In this document: positions 7,765-16,405 of the stretch, piece after piece
Layout: each line of letters starts with the position of its first letter
Position numbering within the stretch: the stretch's first letter is position 1
From: Lachnospira sp. UBA3212
Lineage (GTDB): Bacteria > Bacillota > Clostridia > Lachnospirales > Lachnospiraceae
Assembly: GCA_002363615.1 (NCBI GenBank)
Contig: DEWK01000022.1
Location: forward strand, 1 to 40,435
DNA length: 40,435 nt
Direction: 5' to 3'
Translations under genes and position numbers: made by a program
The notes under the pieces: model-generated
What the model was told of the DNA's origin: nothing
The model's input: the letters and a program-made list of their open reading frames with translations, nothing else
Database searches by the model: none

Positions 7765-7801
7765 GCAGCAGAGTATACCTGCCACTCTGCCGCCTGCTAT
7801 G
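7765..7801 (-). terminator. Probable weak terminator hairpin after adhE
   Basis: Imperfect inverted repeat with inner stem CAGAGT / ACTCTG and outer stem AGCAG / CTGCT separated by a bulge. The minus-strand sequence after it is only moderately T-rich (TTGTTCTTGTTT), so some transcription may continue into the XRE gene. Confidence 0.45.
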
Positions 7802-7811
7802 TGATAGTTTC

Positions 7812-10436
7812 TTACTTGGCTGGCTTGTAGTCCTTGCCATAGTAAGCCATTAAGTACATTTCCTTAATCTCAGAGATCAATGGATAACGAGGATTTGCAG
7901 AGGTACACTGATCATCAAATGCATTCTCGCTCATCTCATCAAGTGTCTCAAGGAAGGCCTTCTCATCAATTCCCCAAGCAGCAATGCTTTCAGGAATACC
8001 TACGGTCTTCTTTAAGTCTTCAATCTTTTCTACAAAAAGCTTGAAAGTTTCTGCATCATTCTTACCCTTCACGCCACAGAACTCAGCAGCTTCGCAGTAT
8101 CTACGAAGTGTATGTGGATACTCATACTGTGGGAAGGTACCCATCTTGGCAGGCTGCTCATCTGCATTAAATCTCATAACATAGCTTAATACTAAGGCAT
8201 TGGCAACACCATGTGGAATATGGTGGAAGGCACCAAGCTTATGAGCCATAGAATGACAAACACCAAGGAAAGCGTTGTTAAATGCCATACCTGCCATACA
8301 AGAAGCATCTGCCATCTTCTGTCTGGCTTCTACATTGCTTCCTTCGTTATAAGCGGTTGGAAGATATTCAAAGACGTTCTTCATTCCCTTTAAGGCAAGA
8401 CCATCTGTGTAATCGGTAGCCATCATGGATACATAAGCCTCTAAGCAGTGTACCAATACATCGATACCGGATGCTGAGGTTAAGCCCTTAGGCTGAGTCA
8501 TCATATTATCTACATCTACGATTGCAATATCAGGAAGAAGTTCATAATCAGCAAGTGGATACTTTACACCCTTATCTGTAATAACTGCAAATGAAGTACA
8601 CTCGGAACCGGTACCTGAAGATGTTGGGATTGCAATAAAGGTTGCCTTGTCACCCATATGTGGGAATTCATGAATTCTCTTACGTATATCCATAAATCTC
8701 ATGGCCATGTTCTCAAAGCTCTCATCCGGATGTTCGTAAAGAACCCACATAATCTTTCCACAGTCCATAGCAGAACCACCACCGTAAGCGATAATGCAAT
8801 CCGGCTCGAAACGATTCATTGCTGCAACACCTTCTAATGCGTTATCAAGGGTTGGATCTGGCTGAACATTTGCAAATACCTCGTAGGTAATTCCCATTTC
8901 ATTTAACTTATCTGTAATTGGCTTAATAAAGTTGTTCTTGTATAAGAAAGAGTCGGTAACAACGAAACATCTCTTCTTGTGATATACGTCCTTAAGCTCC
9001 TGTAATGCAACAGGCATACAGCCTTTCTTGAAGTAAACCTTTTCAGGTGCTCTAAACCAAAGCATATTCTCTCTCCTCTCTGCAACTGTCTTAATATTAA
9101 TTAAGTTCATTACTCCAACGTTACCAGCAACTGAGTTACCACCCCATGATCCACATCCTAAGGTAAGTGCTGGCTGAAGCTTGAAGTTGTAGAGATCTCC
9201 AATACCACCCTGTGAAGAAGGGGTATTTACAAGTATACGACAGGTCTTCATAGCTGCTGCGTGCTTTTCCATCTTCTCTTTTTCTCTTGTATCAATATAA
9301 AGAGAAGAAGTATGTCCATAACCACCATCTGCTACTAAACGCTCTGCCTTTTCAATTGCCTCATCAAAGGTCTTGGCACGATACATGGCAAGTACTGGCG
9401 AAAGCTTCTCGTGAGCGAACTCTTCTGTTACATCTACAGAAGTAACCTCACCAATTAAAATCTTTGTAGACTCCGGAACATCTACCCCTGCAATCTTGGC
9501 AATGGTATGTGCCTTCTGTCCAACAATCTTAGCGTTCACGGAACCATTAATAATAATGGTCTTACGAACCTTATCTAACTCATCCTTCTTTAAGAAGTAA
9601 CATCCACGATAAGCAAATTCCTTCTTTACCTCATCATAAATGCTATCTAATACGGTTACTGACTGCTCTGAAGCACAGATCATACCGTTATCAAAGGTCT
9701 TTGAATGAATAATTGAGTTTACTGCCAACTTAATATCTGCAGTCTCATCAATAATAACAGGAGTATTACCAGGTCCTACACCAAGAGCCGGCTTTCCTGA
9801 AGAATAAGCTGCTGTAACCATTCCAGGACCACCAGTTGCAAGGATAATATCTGCATCTGACATTAAAGTCTGAGTCATCTCTAAGGATGGAGTATCAATC
9901 CATGAAATCAATCCCTTAGGTGCTCCTGCCTTCTCTGCTGCATCACGTACAATCTTTGCTGCTGCAATGGTACAGTCCTTCGCTCTTGGATGAGGGCTGA
10001 TCATCAAGGCATTTCTAGTCTTTAAAGCAATCAAGGCCTTGAAAATTGCAGTAGAAGTAGGATTGGTAGTAGGAATAATAGCTGCTACTACACCCATAGG
10101 TTCAGCTATCTTCTTAATTCCATAAGCCTTATCTTCTTCGATTACACCACAGGTCTTTGTATCTTTATATGCGTTATAGATGTATTCAGAAGCAAAGTGA
10201 TTCTTGATTACCTTATCTTCTACAATACCCATACCGGTTTCTTCAACTGCCATCTTAGCAAGTGGAATACGATTCTGATTTGCTGCAGTTGCTGCTGCAT
10301 AAAAAATCTTATCTACCTGCTCCTGAGTAAATGTTGCAAACTCTTTTTGAGCTGCTCTTAACTCCTCAAGGCGGATTTCTAACTGCTCTACTGTTTCTAC
10401 TTTCTCTGGAGAAACAACTTTCTTCTTTGTTGCCAT
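7812..10436 (-). CDS. adhE: Bifunctional acetaldehyde-CoA / alcohol dehydrogenase
   Basis: AdhE reduces acetyl-CoA to acetaldehyde and then ethanol, regenerating two NAD+ during fermentation; the family forms long helical spirosomes in the cytoplasm. The N-terminal aldehyde dehydrogenase half (residues ~1-450) carries the catalytic Cys254 in NGMICASEQS and a GPGNTPVII loop. The C-terminal iron-dependent alcohol dehydrogenase half shows IIAYGGGSAMDCGK, IPTSSGTGSECTSF, and iron-binding His residues in HSMAHKLGAFHHIPHGVAN. Length of 874 residues is standard. AGGAGG lies before the ATG. Its promoter and a perfect Rex palindrome lie directly upstream, indicating NADH/NAD+ control. Confidence 0.97.
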   Translation of the reverse strand: MATKKKVVSPEKVETVEQLEIRLEELRAAQKEFATFTQEQVDKIFYAAATAANQNRIPLAKMAVEETGMGIVEDKVIKNHFASEYIYNAYKDTKTCGVIEEDKAYGIKKIAEPMGVVAAIIPTTNPTSTAIFKALIALKTRNALMISPHPRAKDCTIAAAKIVRDAAEKAGAPKGLISWIDTPSLEMTQTLMSDADIILATGGPGMVTAAYSSGKPALGVGPGNTPVIIDETADIKLAVNSIIHSKTFDNGMICASEQSVTVLDSIYDEVKKEFAYRGCYFLKKDELDKVRKTIIINGSVNAKIVGQKAHTIAKIAGVDVPESTKILIGEVTSVDVTEEFAHEKLSPVLAMYRAKTFDEAIEKAERLVADGGYGHTSSLYIDTREKEKMEKHAAAMKTCRILVNTPSSQGGIGDLYNFKLQPALTLGCGSWGGNSVAGNVGVMNLINIKTVAERRENMLWFRAPEKVYFKKGCMPVALQELKDVYHKKRCFVVTDSFLYKNNFIKPITDKLNEMGITYEVFANVQPDPTLDNALEGVAAMNRFEPDCIIAYGGGSAMDCGKIMWVLYEHPDESFENMAMRFMDIRKRIHEFPHMGDKATFIAIPTSSGTGSECTSFAVITDKGVKYPLADYELLPDIAIVDVDNMMTQPKGLTSASGIDVLVHCLEAYVSMMATDYTDGLALKGMKNVFEYLPTAYNEGSNVEARQKMADASCMAGMAFNNAFLGVCHSMAHKLGAFHHIPHGVANALVLSYVMRFNADEQPAKMGTFPQYEYPHTLRRYCEAAEFCGVKGKNDAETFKLFVEKIEDLKKTVGIPESIAAWGIDEKAFLETLDEMSENAFDDQCTSANPRYPLISEIKEMYLMAYYGKDYKPAK

Positions 10437-10476
10437 AAAATGACCCTCCTTTAAAATTCAAAGTACCGAATGCACT

Positions 10477-10494
10477 TTGTTAAATATTTAACAA
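10477..10494. promoter_or_regulatory. Rex operator (redox-sensing repressor site) of adhE
   Basis: TTGTTAAATATTTAACAA is an 18-bp perfect palindrome and a full match to the Rex consensus TTGTTAAN4TTAACAA. It lies about 20 bases downstream of the adhE -10 box, where a bound repressor would block initiation or clearance. Rex releases DNA when NADH is high; the rex gene is not in this window. Confidence 0.9.
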
Positions 10495-10512
10495 TCTTAA
10501 CTTGCATGTATG

Positions 10513-10541
10513 AGTGTAACTCTTTGAGAGTCTTCTGTCAA
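10513..10541 (-). promoter_or_regulatory. SigA-type promoter of adhE
   Basis: Consensus TTGACA (10541-10536), 17-base spacer, TACACT (10518-10513). The Rex operator overlaps the first transcribed bases. Confidence 0.85.
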
Positions 10542-10559
10542 TAGGTATTTTGTAGCTTT

Positions 10560-11711
10560 TTATCTTCCTTTCAATTTTCTTTTTTCCTCGTAAAGTATTT
10601 TATCGGCCCTGGCAATAAATTCCCGAACAGTGCGAATCTGACTATAATATCTGGCAACCCCAATGGTCACGGTAAGATTGTAAGGTGCCTTGGCCTTTTC
10701 ATTTAAATCCTTTAGTGTTTCATGGATTTTTACACACAATTTTTTAATTTCTTCCTGACTTTGGAATTTCCCTAGGACTACAAATTCATCTCCCCCATAT
10801 CTTGCCACGGTGGTATGTTTCATATGTTTTGTTGCAAGACTTAGGGCATCTGCGATTCTCTTTAAGGCCTCATCCCCCTCAATATGACCATAGGTGTCAT
10901 TGATGCTTTTAAAAAGATTGGCATCGATTAATAAAAATGCCAACTTTCCTTCCTCTCCTTCCGCCTCTGCTACTTTCATAGCCTTCGAAACAGCCCACAT
11001 TAATTGCTTTCGATTATAGATTTTTGTCAAAGGATCTAGGGAAATAGCATTCATTAAAAAGTTAAAGTACAAAAGCAAGGTTGCCAAGGTTAATGCCGCG
11101 CAGGCCAAAGGTAATTCCGGCCGGATAAACTGAATGATTCCTGCAATTCCAGGAAGAACAGGAAACAACCACATGGTCATCAAATTATCCCGGTCCACAT
11201 AATTATCCCTATGAACACCAGCCAGAAATGCCCTTATAATCGCAAGAAGTACATAGGTATAAGCAATAAAATACTGTATAATAAAAAGACTTCCTCTTTG
11301 ATAGTTCTTTCCTACAGACTGAAAGAAAAATCCATTTTTTAAATTAAAGAGGGATAAAATTACCTGAAGAAAAATCGGGATTGCTAAAAGCAAATAGATT
11401 TTTCTATTCCTTGCAATTTTCGAACTTCTAATATGTTCAAAATACATCATCCAATCAAAGCACATAGTGGTAGTAGCTAAAAAATATGCCGTTTTTGCTA
11501 ATTCTATACTAAGGTCCTCTCCCGGAATTGCTCCTTGAATCATAAGATATGCAACGCAATCTGCAGCAAAAAATATAACTTGTGCCCACATTGCTCTACG
11601 AAATACCTGTTGAGATGCCATCTGTAAAGCACCACTTGTCTTATAAATCAATAGGAGCATAATAAGGATACAAAAAATATTAATTTCTCCATATAAAAAT
11701 GCAGTACCCAT
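10560..11711 (-). CDS. Membrane-bound GGDEF protein (probable diguanylate cyclase)
   Basis: Likely makes the second messenger cyclic di-GMP from two GTP. Roughly the first 220 residues hold about seven hydrophobic segments, an unnamed membrane sensor region. The GGDEF domain runs from ~224 (DPLTKIYNRKQL) to the end, with DANLFKSINDTYGH for nucleotide binding and an intact RYGGDEF (GGDEF at 306-310). The inhibitory RxxD site expected five residues before GGDEF is absent, so product feedback may not apply. AGGAGG lies five bases before the ATG. It sits alone, divergent from serS and just upstream of adhE's promoter; nothing shows what signal it senses. Confidence 0.88.
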   Translation of the reverse strand: MGTAFLYGEINIFCILIMLLLIYKTSGALQMASQQVFRRAMWAQVIFFAADCVAYLMIQGAIPGEDLSIELAKTAYFLATTTMCFDWMMYFEHIRSSKIARNRKIYLLLAIPIFLQVILSLFNLKNGFFFQSVGKNYQRGSLFIIQYFIAYTYVLLAIIRAFLAGVHRDNYVDRDNLMTMWLFPVLPGIAGIIQFIRPELPLACAALTLATLLLYFNFLMNAISLDPLTKIYNRKQLMWAVSKAMKVAEAEGEEGKLAFLLIDANLFKSINDTYGHIEGDEALKRIADALSLATKHMKHTTVARYGGDEFVVLGKFQSQEEIKKLCVKIHETLKDLNEKAKAPYNLTVTIGVARYYSQIRTVREFIARADKILYEEKRKLKGR

Positions 11712-11746
11712 ACAAACCTCCTGTTTTTTATGAAAAGTACATTTTT

Positions 11747-11755
11747 ATTATAACA
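11747..11755 (-). promoter_or_regulatory. Extended -10 promoter for the GGDEF gene
   Basis: TGTTATAAT on the minus strand (TGN plus a perfect TATAAT), 35 bases before the ATG; no good -35 box. Confidence 0.6.
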
Positions 11756-11770
11756 TATGAAAAATGAAAC

Positions 11771-11799
11771 TTGTAAATTTCATTTTAATAGAATATAAT
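11771..11799 (+). promoter_or_regulatory. SigA-type promoter of serS
   Basis: TTGTAA (11771-11776), 17-base spacer, TATAAT (11794-11799), 48 bases before the serS ATG. The short leader leaves no room for a T-box riboswitch. Confidence 0.8.
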
Positions 11800-11847
11800 A
11801 AAATCTGTATTTTCTAAATGCAAAATAAGGTGAAAGGATCTTAAACC

Positions 11848-13137
11848 ATGATTGATATTAAGTTTTTAAGAGAAAATCCAGACATTGTAAAGCAGAACAT
11901 TAAGAATAAATTTCAGGATAAAAAGCTTCCTCTTGTAGATGAGGTCATCGAGTTTGACAAAAAGTCTCGTGAAGCTAAGGCAGAAGCAGATGAACTTCGT
12001 GCCAGCCGCAATAAGATTTCAAAACAGATTGGTGCTTTAATGGCCCAAGGCAAAAAGGAAGAAGCCGAGGAAGTTAAGGCTCAGGTAACTGCCAATGCAA
12101 AGCGTCTTGCTGAATTAGAACAGTTAGAGCAGGAATATGAGGAGGAAGTTACCAAGCGTATGCTTGTGATTCCGAATATTATTGACCCATCGGTTCCAAT
12201 TGGAAAAAGCGATGAGGAAAACGTAGAAGTGTTAAGGTATGGTGACCCTGTAGTTCCGGACTTTGAAATTCCATATCATACCGAAATCATGGAGAAGTTT
12301 GATGGCATCGACTTAGATGCAGCCGGTAAGGTTGCCGGTAATGGTTTCTATTATTTAATGGGAGATGTTGCAAGACTTCATTCCGCAATTCTTTCTTATG
12401 CAAGAGACTTTATGATTGATCGAGGATTTACCTATGTAATTCCTCCTTATATGATTCGTAGCAACGTGGTAACAGGCGTTATGTCTTTTGATGAGATGGA
12501 TCAGATGATGTATAAGATTGAGGGAGAGGACCTTTATCTCATTGGTACTTCTGAACATTCTATGATCGGACGTTTCATTGATACCATCCTTCCGGAAGAA
12601 AAGCTTCCACAGACCTTAACTTCTTATTCGCCTTGTTTCCGTAAGGAAAAGGGTGCTCACGGTATTGAAGAACGTGGTGTTTATCGTATCCACCAGTTTG
12701 AGAAGCAGGAGATGATCGTTATCTGTAAGCCGGAGGATAGTATGGAATGGTTTGCTAAATTATGGCAGAACACCGTAGACCTCTTCCGTTCTATGGATAT
12801 TCCGGTACGTACCTTAGAATGTTGCTCTGGTGATCTTGCAGATCTTAAGGTGAAGTCCATTGATGTTGAGGCTTGGTCTCCTCGTCAGAAAAAGTATTTC
12901 GAGGTAGGTTCATGCTCTAACTTAGGAGATGCTCAGGCGCGCCGTCTTAAGATTCGTGTAAAGGGTGAAGATGGAAACAAGTATCTTGCTCACACCTTAA
13001 ACAATACAGTTGTTGCTCCACCTAGAATGTTAATTGCCTTCTTAGAGAACAACTTAAATGCTGACGGTTCCGTTAATATCCCTGAGGTATTAAGACCTTA
13101 TATGGGTGGTAAGGAAAAGTTAGTACCAAACAAGTAA
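11848..13137 (+). CDS. serS: Seryl-tRNA synthetase
   Basis: Charges tRNA-Ser (and tRNA-Sec) with serine. The N-terminal ~100 residues form the tRNA-binding coiled coil (MIDIKFLRENPDIVKQNI, then charged heptads). The class II catalytic core has the TSEHSMIG region, motif 2 in CFRKEKGAHGIEERGVYRIH, and motif 3 near the C-terminus (NNTVVAPPRMLIAFLENN). Length of 429 residues is normal. The ribosome site AAAGGAT precedes the ATG. It is followed within 31 bases by tRNA-Arg and may share transcripts with it. It runs toward oriC, against the local leading-strand direction. Confidence 0.97.
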   Translation: MIDIKFLRENPDIVKQNIKNKFQDKKLPLVDEVIEFDKKSREAKAEADELRASRNKISKQIGALMAQGKKEEAEEVKAQVTANAKRLAELEQLEQEYEEEVTKRMLVIPNIIDPSVPIGKSDEENVEVLRYGDPVVPDFEIPYHTEIMEKFDGIDLDAAGKVAGNGFYYLMGDVARLHSAILSYARDFMIDRGFTYVIPPYMIRSNVVTGVMSFDEMDQMMYKIEGEDLYLIGTSEHSMIGRFIDTILPEEKLPQTLTSYSPCFRKEKGAHGIEERGVYRIHQFEKQEMIVICKPEDSMEWFAKLWQNTVDLFRSMDIPVRTLECCSGDLADLKVKSIDVEAWSPRQKKYFEVGSCSNLGDAQARRLKIRVKGEDGNKYLAHTLNNTVVAPPRMLIAFLENNLNADGSVNIPEVLRPYMGGKEKLVPNK

Positions 13138-13143
13138 TTTCAC

Positions 13144-13161
13144 GGGGCTAACAATAGCCCC
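13144..13161 (+). other. GC-rich hairpin between serS and tRNA-Arg
   Basis: GGGGCTA-ACAA-TAGCCCC, a perfect 7-bp stem 7 bases after the serS stop. The T-run is poor (CCTCTATGTTT), so it may be a weak terminator, an mRNA 3' end stabiliser or a processing signal before the tRNA. Confidence 0.55.
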
Positions 13162-13167
13162 CTCTAT

Positions 13168-13241
13168 GTTTCCGTAGCTCAGTAGGATAGAGCGTCCGCC
13201 TCCTAAGCGGAAGGCCAGCGGTTCGAATCCGCTCGGGAACA
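13168..13241 (+). tRNA. tRNA-Arg (anticodon CCT)
   Basis: Full cloverleaf: acceptor GTTTCCG (13168-13174) pairs with CGGGAAC (13234-13240) with one G-T wobble, discriminator A at 13241. The anticodon stem CCGC/GCGG encloses the loop CTCCTAA, giving anticodon CCT, which reads AGG. The T-loop GGTTCGAATCC is intact. CCA is not encoded. No separate promoter is evident, so it is probably cotranscribed with serS. Confidence 0.95.
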
Positions 13242-13244
13242 CGC

Positions 13245-13278
13245 AAGAATTTCACATTTGTGAAATTCTTTTTTTTTA
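13245..13278 (+). terminator. Rho-independent terminator after tRNA-Arg
   Basis: Perfect 12-base arms (AAGAATTTCACA / TGTGAAATTCTT) followed by an unbroken T-run. It isolates the serS-tRNA unit from the thiamine operon. Confidence 0.9.
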
Positions 13279-13285
13279 GAAGTAG

Positions 13286-13313
13286 TTGACTTTTTTTCTT
13301 TCTATGCTAAAAT
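13286..13313 (+). promoter_or_regulatory. SigA-type promoter of the thiamine riboswitch operon
   Basis: TTGACT (13286-13291), 16-base spacer ending in TGC, TAAAAT (13308-13313): both a -35 box and an extended -10. The start point would fall at about 13320, right at the riboswitch 5' end. Confidence 0.8.
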
Positions 13314-13315
13314 AT

Positions 13316-13406
13316 GCCACGTAGGGAGCTGGTGAGGCCGGCTGAGAGGAGATCTACAATCTCGACCTGTAACCTGATTTGGGTAATGCCAACGTAGGGA
13401 AATATG
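13316..13406 (+). ncRNA. TPP riboswitch (THI element)
   Basis: Conserved THI-box blocks are in order: GTAGGGAGC, GGCTGAGAGGAG, CGACCTGTAACCTGAT, and TGGGTAATGCCAACGTAGGGAA. Such aptamers bind thiamine pyrophosphate and shut off thiamine genes. An intrinsic terminator follows directly, so control is at transcription. The 3' block CCAACGT (13389-13395) is complementary to ACGTTGG (13432-13438), and GGAAATA (13398-13404) to TATTTCC (13439-13445) in the terminator, giving candidate antiterminator pairings. Genes downstream are ykoE-ykoD-ykoC-tenA, as expected. Confidence 0.95.
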
Positions 13407-13418
13407 ACTGAGCACATC

Positions 13419-13455
13419 ACTCGGGAATACCACGTTGGTATTTCCGGGTTTTTTT
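13419..13455 (+). terminator. Riboswitch-controlled terminator
   Basis: A 14-bp stem (13419-13432 with 13436-13449, two G-T wobbles) with a CGT loop, followed by a T-run to 13455. It should form when TPP is bound and stop transcription 95 bases before ykoE. Confidence 0.88.
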
Positions 13456-13550
13456 ATAGGTTAAACTCCCCTACTGTGGCAGATTGGGGACACCACCTTC
13501 TACCACTTAAAACAACTTTTTAATTTTATTTTGAAAGGAGCAATTCTATT

Positions 13551-14156
13551 ATGAAGTGGAAACTCAAAGACATTCTCATGATAGCCATTGTAGGTGTCCT
13601 GTTCTCATTCCTATTCTTAGGAGCAAATGAACTTGGAGTGATGCTTACCGCAGCACTTACTCCAGCAGGATACGGACCTCTTGGTTATCAAATCATTTAC
13701 GGAGCTTGGTTTATGGCGGCAACTTTTGCCACCTACATCATCCAAAAAGCAGGAGTAGGTATCCTGGCAGAAATTATTGCTGCTGCCCTTGAAACCATGA
13801 TGGGTAGCATGTTTGGTCCATCTGCTATTCTTAGCGGACTGATTCAAGGAGTTGGTTGTGAACTTGGATTTTTGGTAACAGCTTATAAAAAATTTAATAC
13901 CTTTACCATGATTTTAAGTTCTGTTTTCTGTTCTGTTATTTCCTTTATTTTTGAATATTATCGATTTGGATATGGTGTAAATACAAAGCAAATGCTGGTA
14001 TTAATGCTTCTTTGCCGTACTATCAGTTCTGTTCTTTTAACCGGTATTGCAAGTAAGTTATTAGCAGATCAATTGGCAAATGCAGGTGTTCTTCGTGGCT
14101 ACAAGCTTGGCATAAAGCAGTCCATCAAGAAAAATGAAACGAAGGGGGCTGCTTAA
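13551..14156 (+). CDS. ykoE: Substrate-binding (S) component of ECF transporter for thiamine pyrimidine, YkoE type
   Basis: Integral membrane S component that captures the vitamin precursor, predicted for the YkoE family to be hydroxymethylpyrimidine (HMP) or thiamine. About five or six hydrophobic segments fill the 201 residues. Family-typical stretches include LGVMLTAALTPAGYGPLGYQ, YGAWFMAATFATYIIQKAG and ETMMGSMFGPSA. The ribosome site AAAGGAG lies ten bases before the ATG. It is first in the TPP-riboswitch operon and is followed two bases later by the ATPase gene. Gene content and riboswitch agree on a thiamine-salvage role; the exact ligand is inferred. Confidence 0.93.
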   Translation: MKWKLKDILMIAIVGVLFSFLFLGANELGVMLTAALTPAGYGPLGYQIIYGAWFMAATFATYIIQKAGVGILAEIIAAALETMMGSMFGPSAILSGLIQGVGCELGFLVTAYKKFNTFTMILSSVFCSVISFIFEYYRFGYGVNTKQMLVLMLLCRTISSVLLTGIASKLLADQLANAGVLRGYKLGIKQSIKKNETKGAA

Positions 14157-14158
14157 TC

Positions 14159-15697
14159 ATGTCACAAGTACCTGCTATCAGGGGTGAACACATAAGTTTT
14201 CGTTATCTAGAGCAGGGAACAAGGATTCTAGAAGATGTTTCGATCACCATTCCAAGAGAAAAAATCACCGTTCTAATGGGAAGTTCCGGTTGCGGAAAAA
14301 GCACCTTAGCTTCGGTCCTTTGCGGCCTTTTCCCTGAAAATGGTGGTGTCCTGGAATCTGGTGAAATTTACCTCTGTGGTGACTTCATCACAAACCTTTC
14401 CGTCCGTGACCGAGCCAAACGGATTTCTATGATGTTTCAAAATCCAGACCTACAATTTTGCATGGCAACCCTGCGGGAGGAACTCTATTTCTGCATGGAA
14501 AATTATTGTATTTCTCCTAATGAAATGGAAGAAAAGGCCATAGAAGCAGCTAAGATCATGGGAACCAATCATCTTTTAGACCAAAACATTTACAGCCTAT
14601 CTGGTGGTGAAAAACAAAGGGCTTTGTTAACTTGTATTTATCTGATGGATGCAGAATGCATTTTCTTAGATGAACCTTTTGCAAACCTGGATCCTGATGG
14701 TGTACAGGATTTAATGGGTTTGTTAAAAGACCTTTGTTGCAAACATAAAAAAACAATCATTGCCATTGATCATATGTCTGACCACTGGCAGGGAATTGCG
14801 GATCGTTTCGTGATTCTGAAGAAAAAAGGTCAGGTTCTCTGTGAAATTGAAGACCCAAGAGACCTTCCTTCCTATCAGGCACTCTTCTTAAAAGAAGGAA
14901 TTGCCTACCCTGGAATTTGGAAGAAAAAAGAAATAACTTTACAGGAAGAATCAAAAGCCATTCTTTCTTTTAAGAATTTTTCCCTTCCAAGGATTCCAGA
15001 AAAAACAAAGAAGTCTTCTTTTCTCTTCTTCCAAAAAAAGAAGGAGATCAAGAAAAAAACAGACTATCTTTTAGAAGATACTACTTTTCATATTCCAGAA
15101 GGTAGGATTTCTGCCATCCTTGGAAAAAGTGGAAGTGGAAAATCTTCTTTACTTATGACCCTTTTAAAACAAAGAAGTTATCAAGGAAGTATTTTACTAA
15201 CCTGCAAGGACCTTCCGAAGGAATATCAAACCCTTTCCCAAAAGGAATGTTTCAAACATCTTAGTATCGCCTTTCAAAATCCATCCAACCAGTTTGTTAG
15301 TCAAAATGTAATAGAAGAGGTTTCCGATGGATTAAGGCGACTTTATCCAAAAAAGGACAAGGATGAGATTTCTTCTCTCTCCCTAAAATTGCTTAAGACT
15401 TGTAAACTGGAGGATTATCAAAATTATTCTCCCTACATGTTAAGTCAGGGGCAACAGAGAAGACTGGCGGTTCTTTCCGTTCTTTCCGGCGGTCAAAAAA
15501 TTCTTCTTTTAGATGAACCAACCTATGGCCAGGATTATCGTTCCGCCAAGGCCTTAATGGATCAGGTTAGTAAGGAAGTGCTAGAGAATAAGATTACTGT
15601 TCTTATGACTACCCACGATCGTGGCCTGGCAGCTGCTTATGCCGATCACATCTTTGTATTAAAGGATAAAAAAATCAAGGAGGTAAGCAAACAATGA
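14159..15697 (+). CDS. ykoD: Duplicated ECF transporter ATPase, YkoD type
   Basis: Two ABC ATPase domains fused in one 512-residue chain power the ECF transporter. Domain 1 has Walker A GSSGCGKST, signature LSGGEKQR and Walker B CIFLDEPFANLDPD; domain 2 has GKSGSGKSS, signature LSQGQQRRL and ILLLDEPTYGQD. A lysine-rich linker (~280-305) joins them. The second signature has LSQG in place of LSGG, a change seen in other ECF ATPases. Both halves keep their histidine switch (AIDHMSDH; TTHDRG). The gene starts two bases after ykoE and its end overlaps the ykoC start (ATGA), so translation is coupled. Confidence 0.94.
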   Translation: MSQVPAIRGEHISFRYLEQGTRILEDVSITIPREKITVLMGSSGCGKSTLASVLCGLFPENGGVLESGEIYLCGDFITNLSVRDRAKRISMMFQNPDLQFCMATLREELYFCMENYCISPNEMEEKAIEAAKIMGTNHLLDQNIYSLSGGEKQRALLTCIYLMDAECIFLDEPFANLDPDGVQDLMGLLKDLCCKHKKTIIAIDHMSDHWQGIADRFVILKKKGQVLCEIEDPRDLPSYQALFLKEGIAYPGIWKKKEITLQEESKAILSFKNFSLPRIPEKTKKSSFLFFQKKKEIKKKTDYLLEDTTFHIPEGRISAILGKSGSGKSSLLMTLLKQRSYQGSILLTCKDLPKEYQTLSQKECFKHLSIAFQNPSNQFVSQNVIEEVSDGLRRLYPKKDKDEISSLSLKLLKTCKLEDYQNYSPYMLSQGQQRRLAVLSVLSGGQKILLLDEPTYGQDYRSAKALMDQVSKEVLENKITVLMTTHDRGLAAAYADHIFVLKDKKIKEVSKQ

Positions 15698-16383
15698 GAA
15701 ATGGACTCTTTGATTCTATCAATCCCAGCATGAAGTTTTTTGTGATCCTTTTGGCATCTATCCTTTTGATTTTTACTTCTTCCTGGAAAATGAATCTATT
15801 TGTATTTGCCTTATCCTTGTTTCTTTTGATCTTTTTTTCAAAAGCATCTTTGCTTGCATTTATAAAATCATTTCTTCCAGTGATCTTAATGGTGGTAGCT
15901 TCCTTTTATTCAGGTTATATCAATGGAAATCAGGCAGAACATTCTCCAATAGACTCTGCTCTCCTCTTATCTAGCAGGGTGCTTGCTTATATTGGTTTAG
16001 GTTTTTTATTTTCCTTCACCACCAATAAGAAGGCACTTATTATGAGTCTTATTGATCAATGTCACCTCTCTCCAAAATTTGCCTATGGAATCTTAGCCGC
16101 CGTAAATTTAATTCCTACCTTGCAAAGGGAATGGACGGAAGTAAACCTGGCTTACCGGGTTAGAAGAAAGAAAGTAGGAATTCTTCCTTTTGGTCCACTG
16201 TTTAATTCTTTAGTAAATGGCATTCGTTGGTCGGAAAATGTTGCCATGGCCATGGAATCCAAAGGATTTGAAGGAGACCGAAACCGAACTTATTTTTTAA
16301 AAATCTATGTCAAACCAATGGACTTTCTCTTCCTAGGTATCTTTTTAGGAATCTTCCTCCTTGGTATGATTATTTTCAAATAA
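15694..16383 (+). CDS. ykoC: ECF transporter transmembrane (T) component, YkoC type
   Basis: The T component couples ATPase movement to the S component. The 229 residues contain about five membrane helices, and the cytoplasmic coupling region shows the family's motif in MAMESKGFEGDRNRTYF, equivalent to the usual A-R-G containing helix (here S-K-G). It overlaps ykoD by four bases and precedes tenA by 22. Together with YkoE and YkoD it forms a complete dedicated transporter. Confidence 0.92.
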   Translation: MRNGLFDSINPSMKFFVILLASILLIFTSSWKMNLFVFALSLFLLIFFSKASLLAFIKSFLPVILMVVASFYSGYINGNQAEHSPIDSALLLSSRVLAYIGLGFLFSFTTNKKALIMSLIDQCHLSPKFAYGILAAVNLIPTLQREWTEVNLAYRVRRKKVGILPFGPLFNSLVNGIRWSENVAMAMESKGFEGDRNRTYFLKIYVKPMDFLFLGIFLGIFLLGMIIFK

Positions 16384-16405
16384 AAATTACAGGAGTACTA
16401 TATTA

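Noticed and set aside
11712..11847. T-box riboswitch upstream of serS
   Set aside because: The leader after the promoter is only about 40 bases and lacks a T-box core or terminator.
13144..13161. Strong serS terminator
   Set aside because: The stem is good but no T-run follows, so I kept it only as a hairpin of uncertain role.
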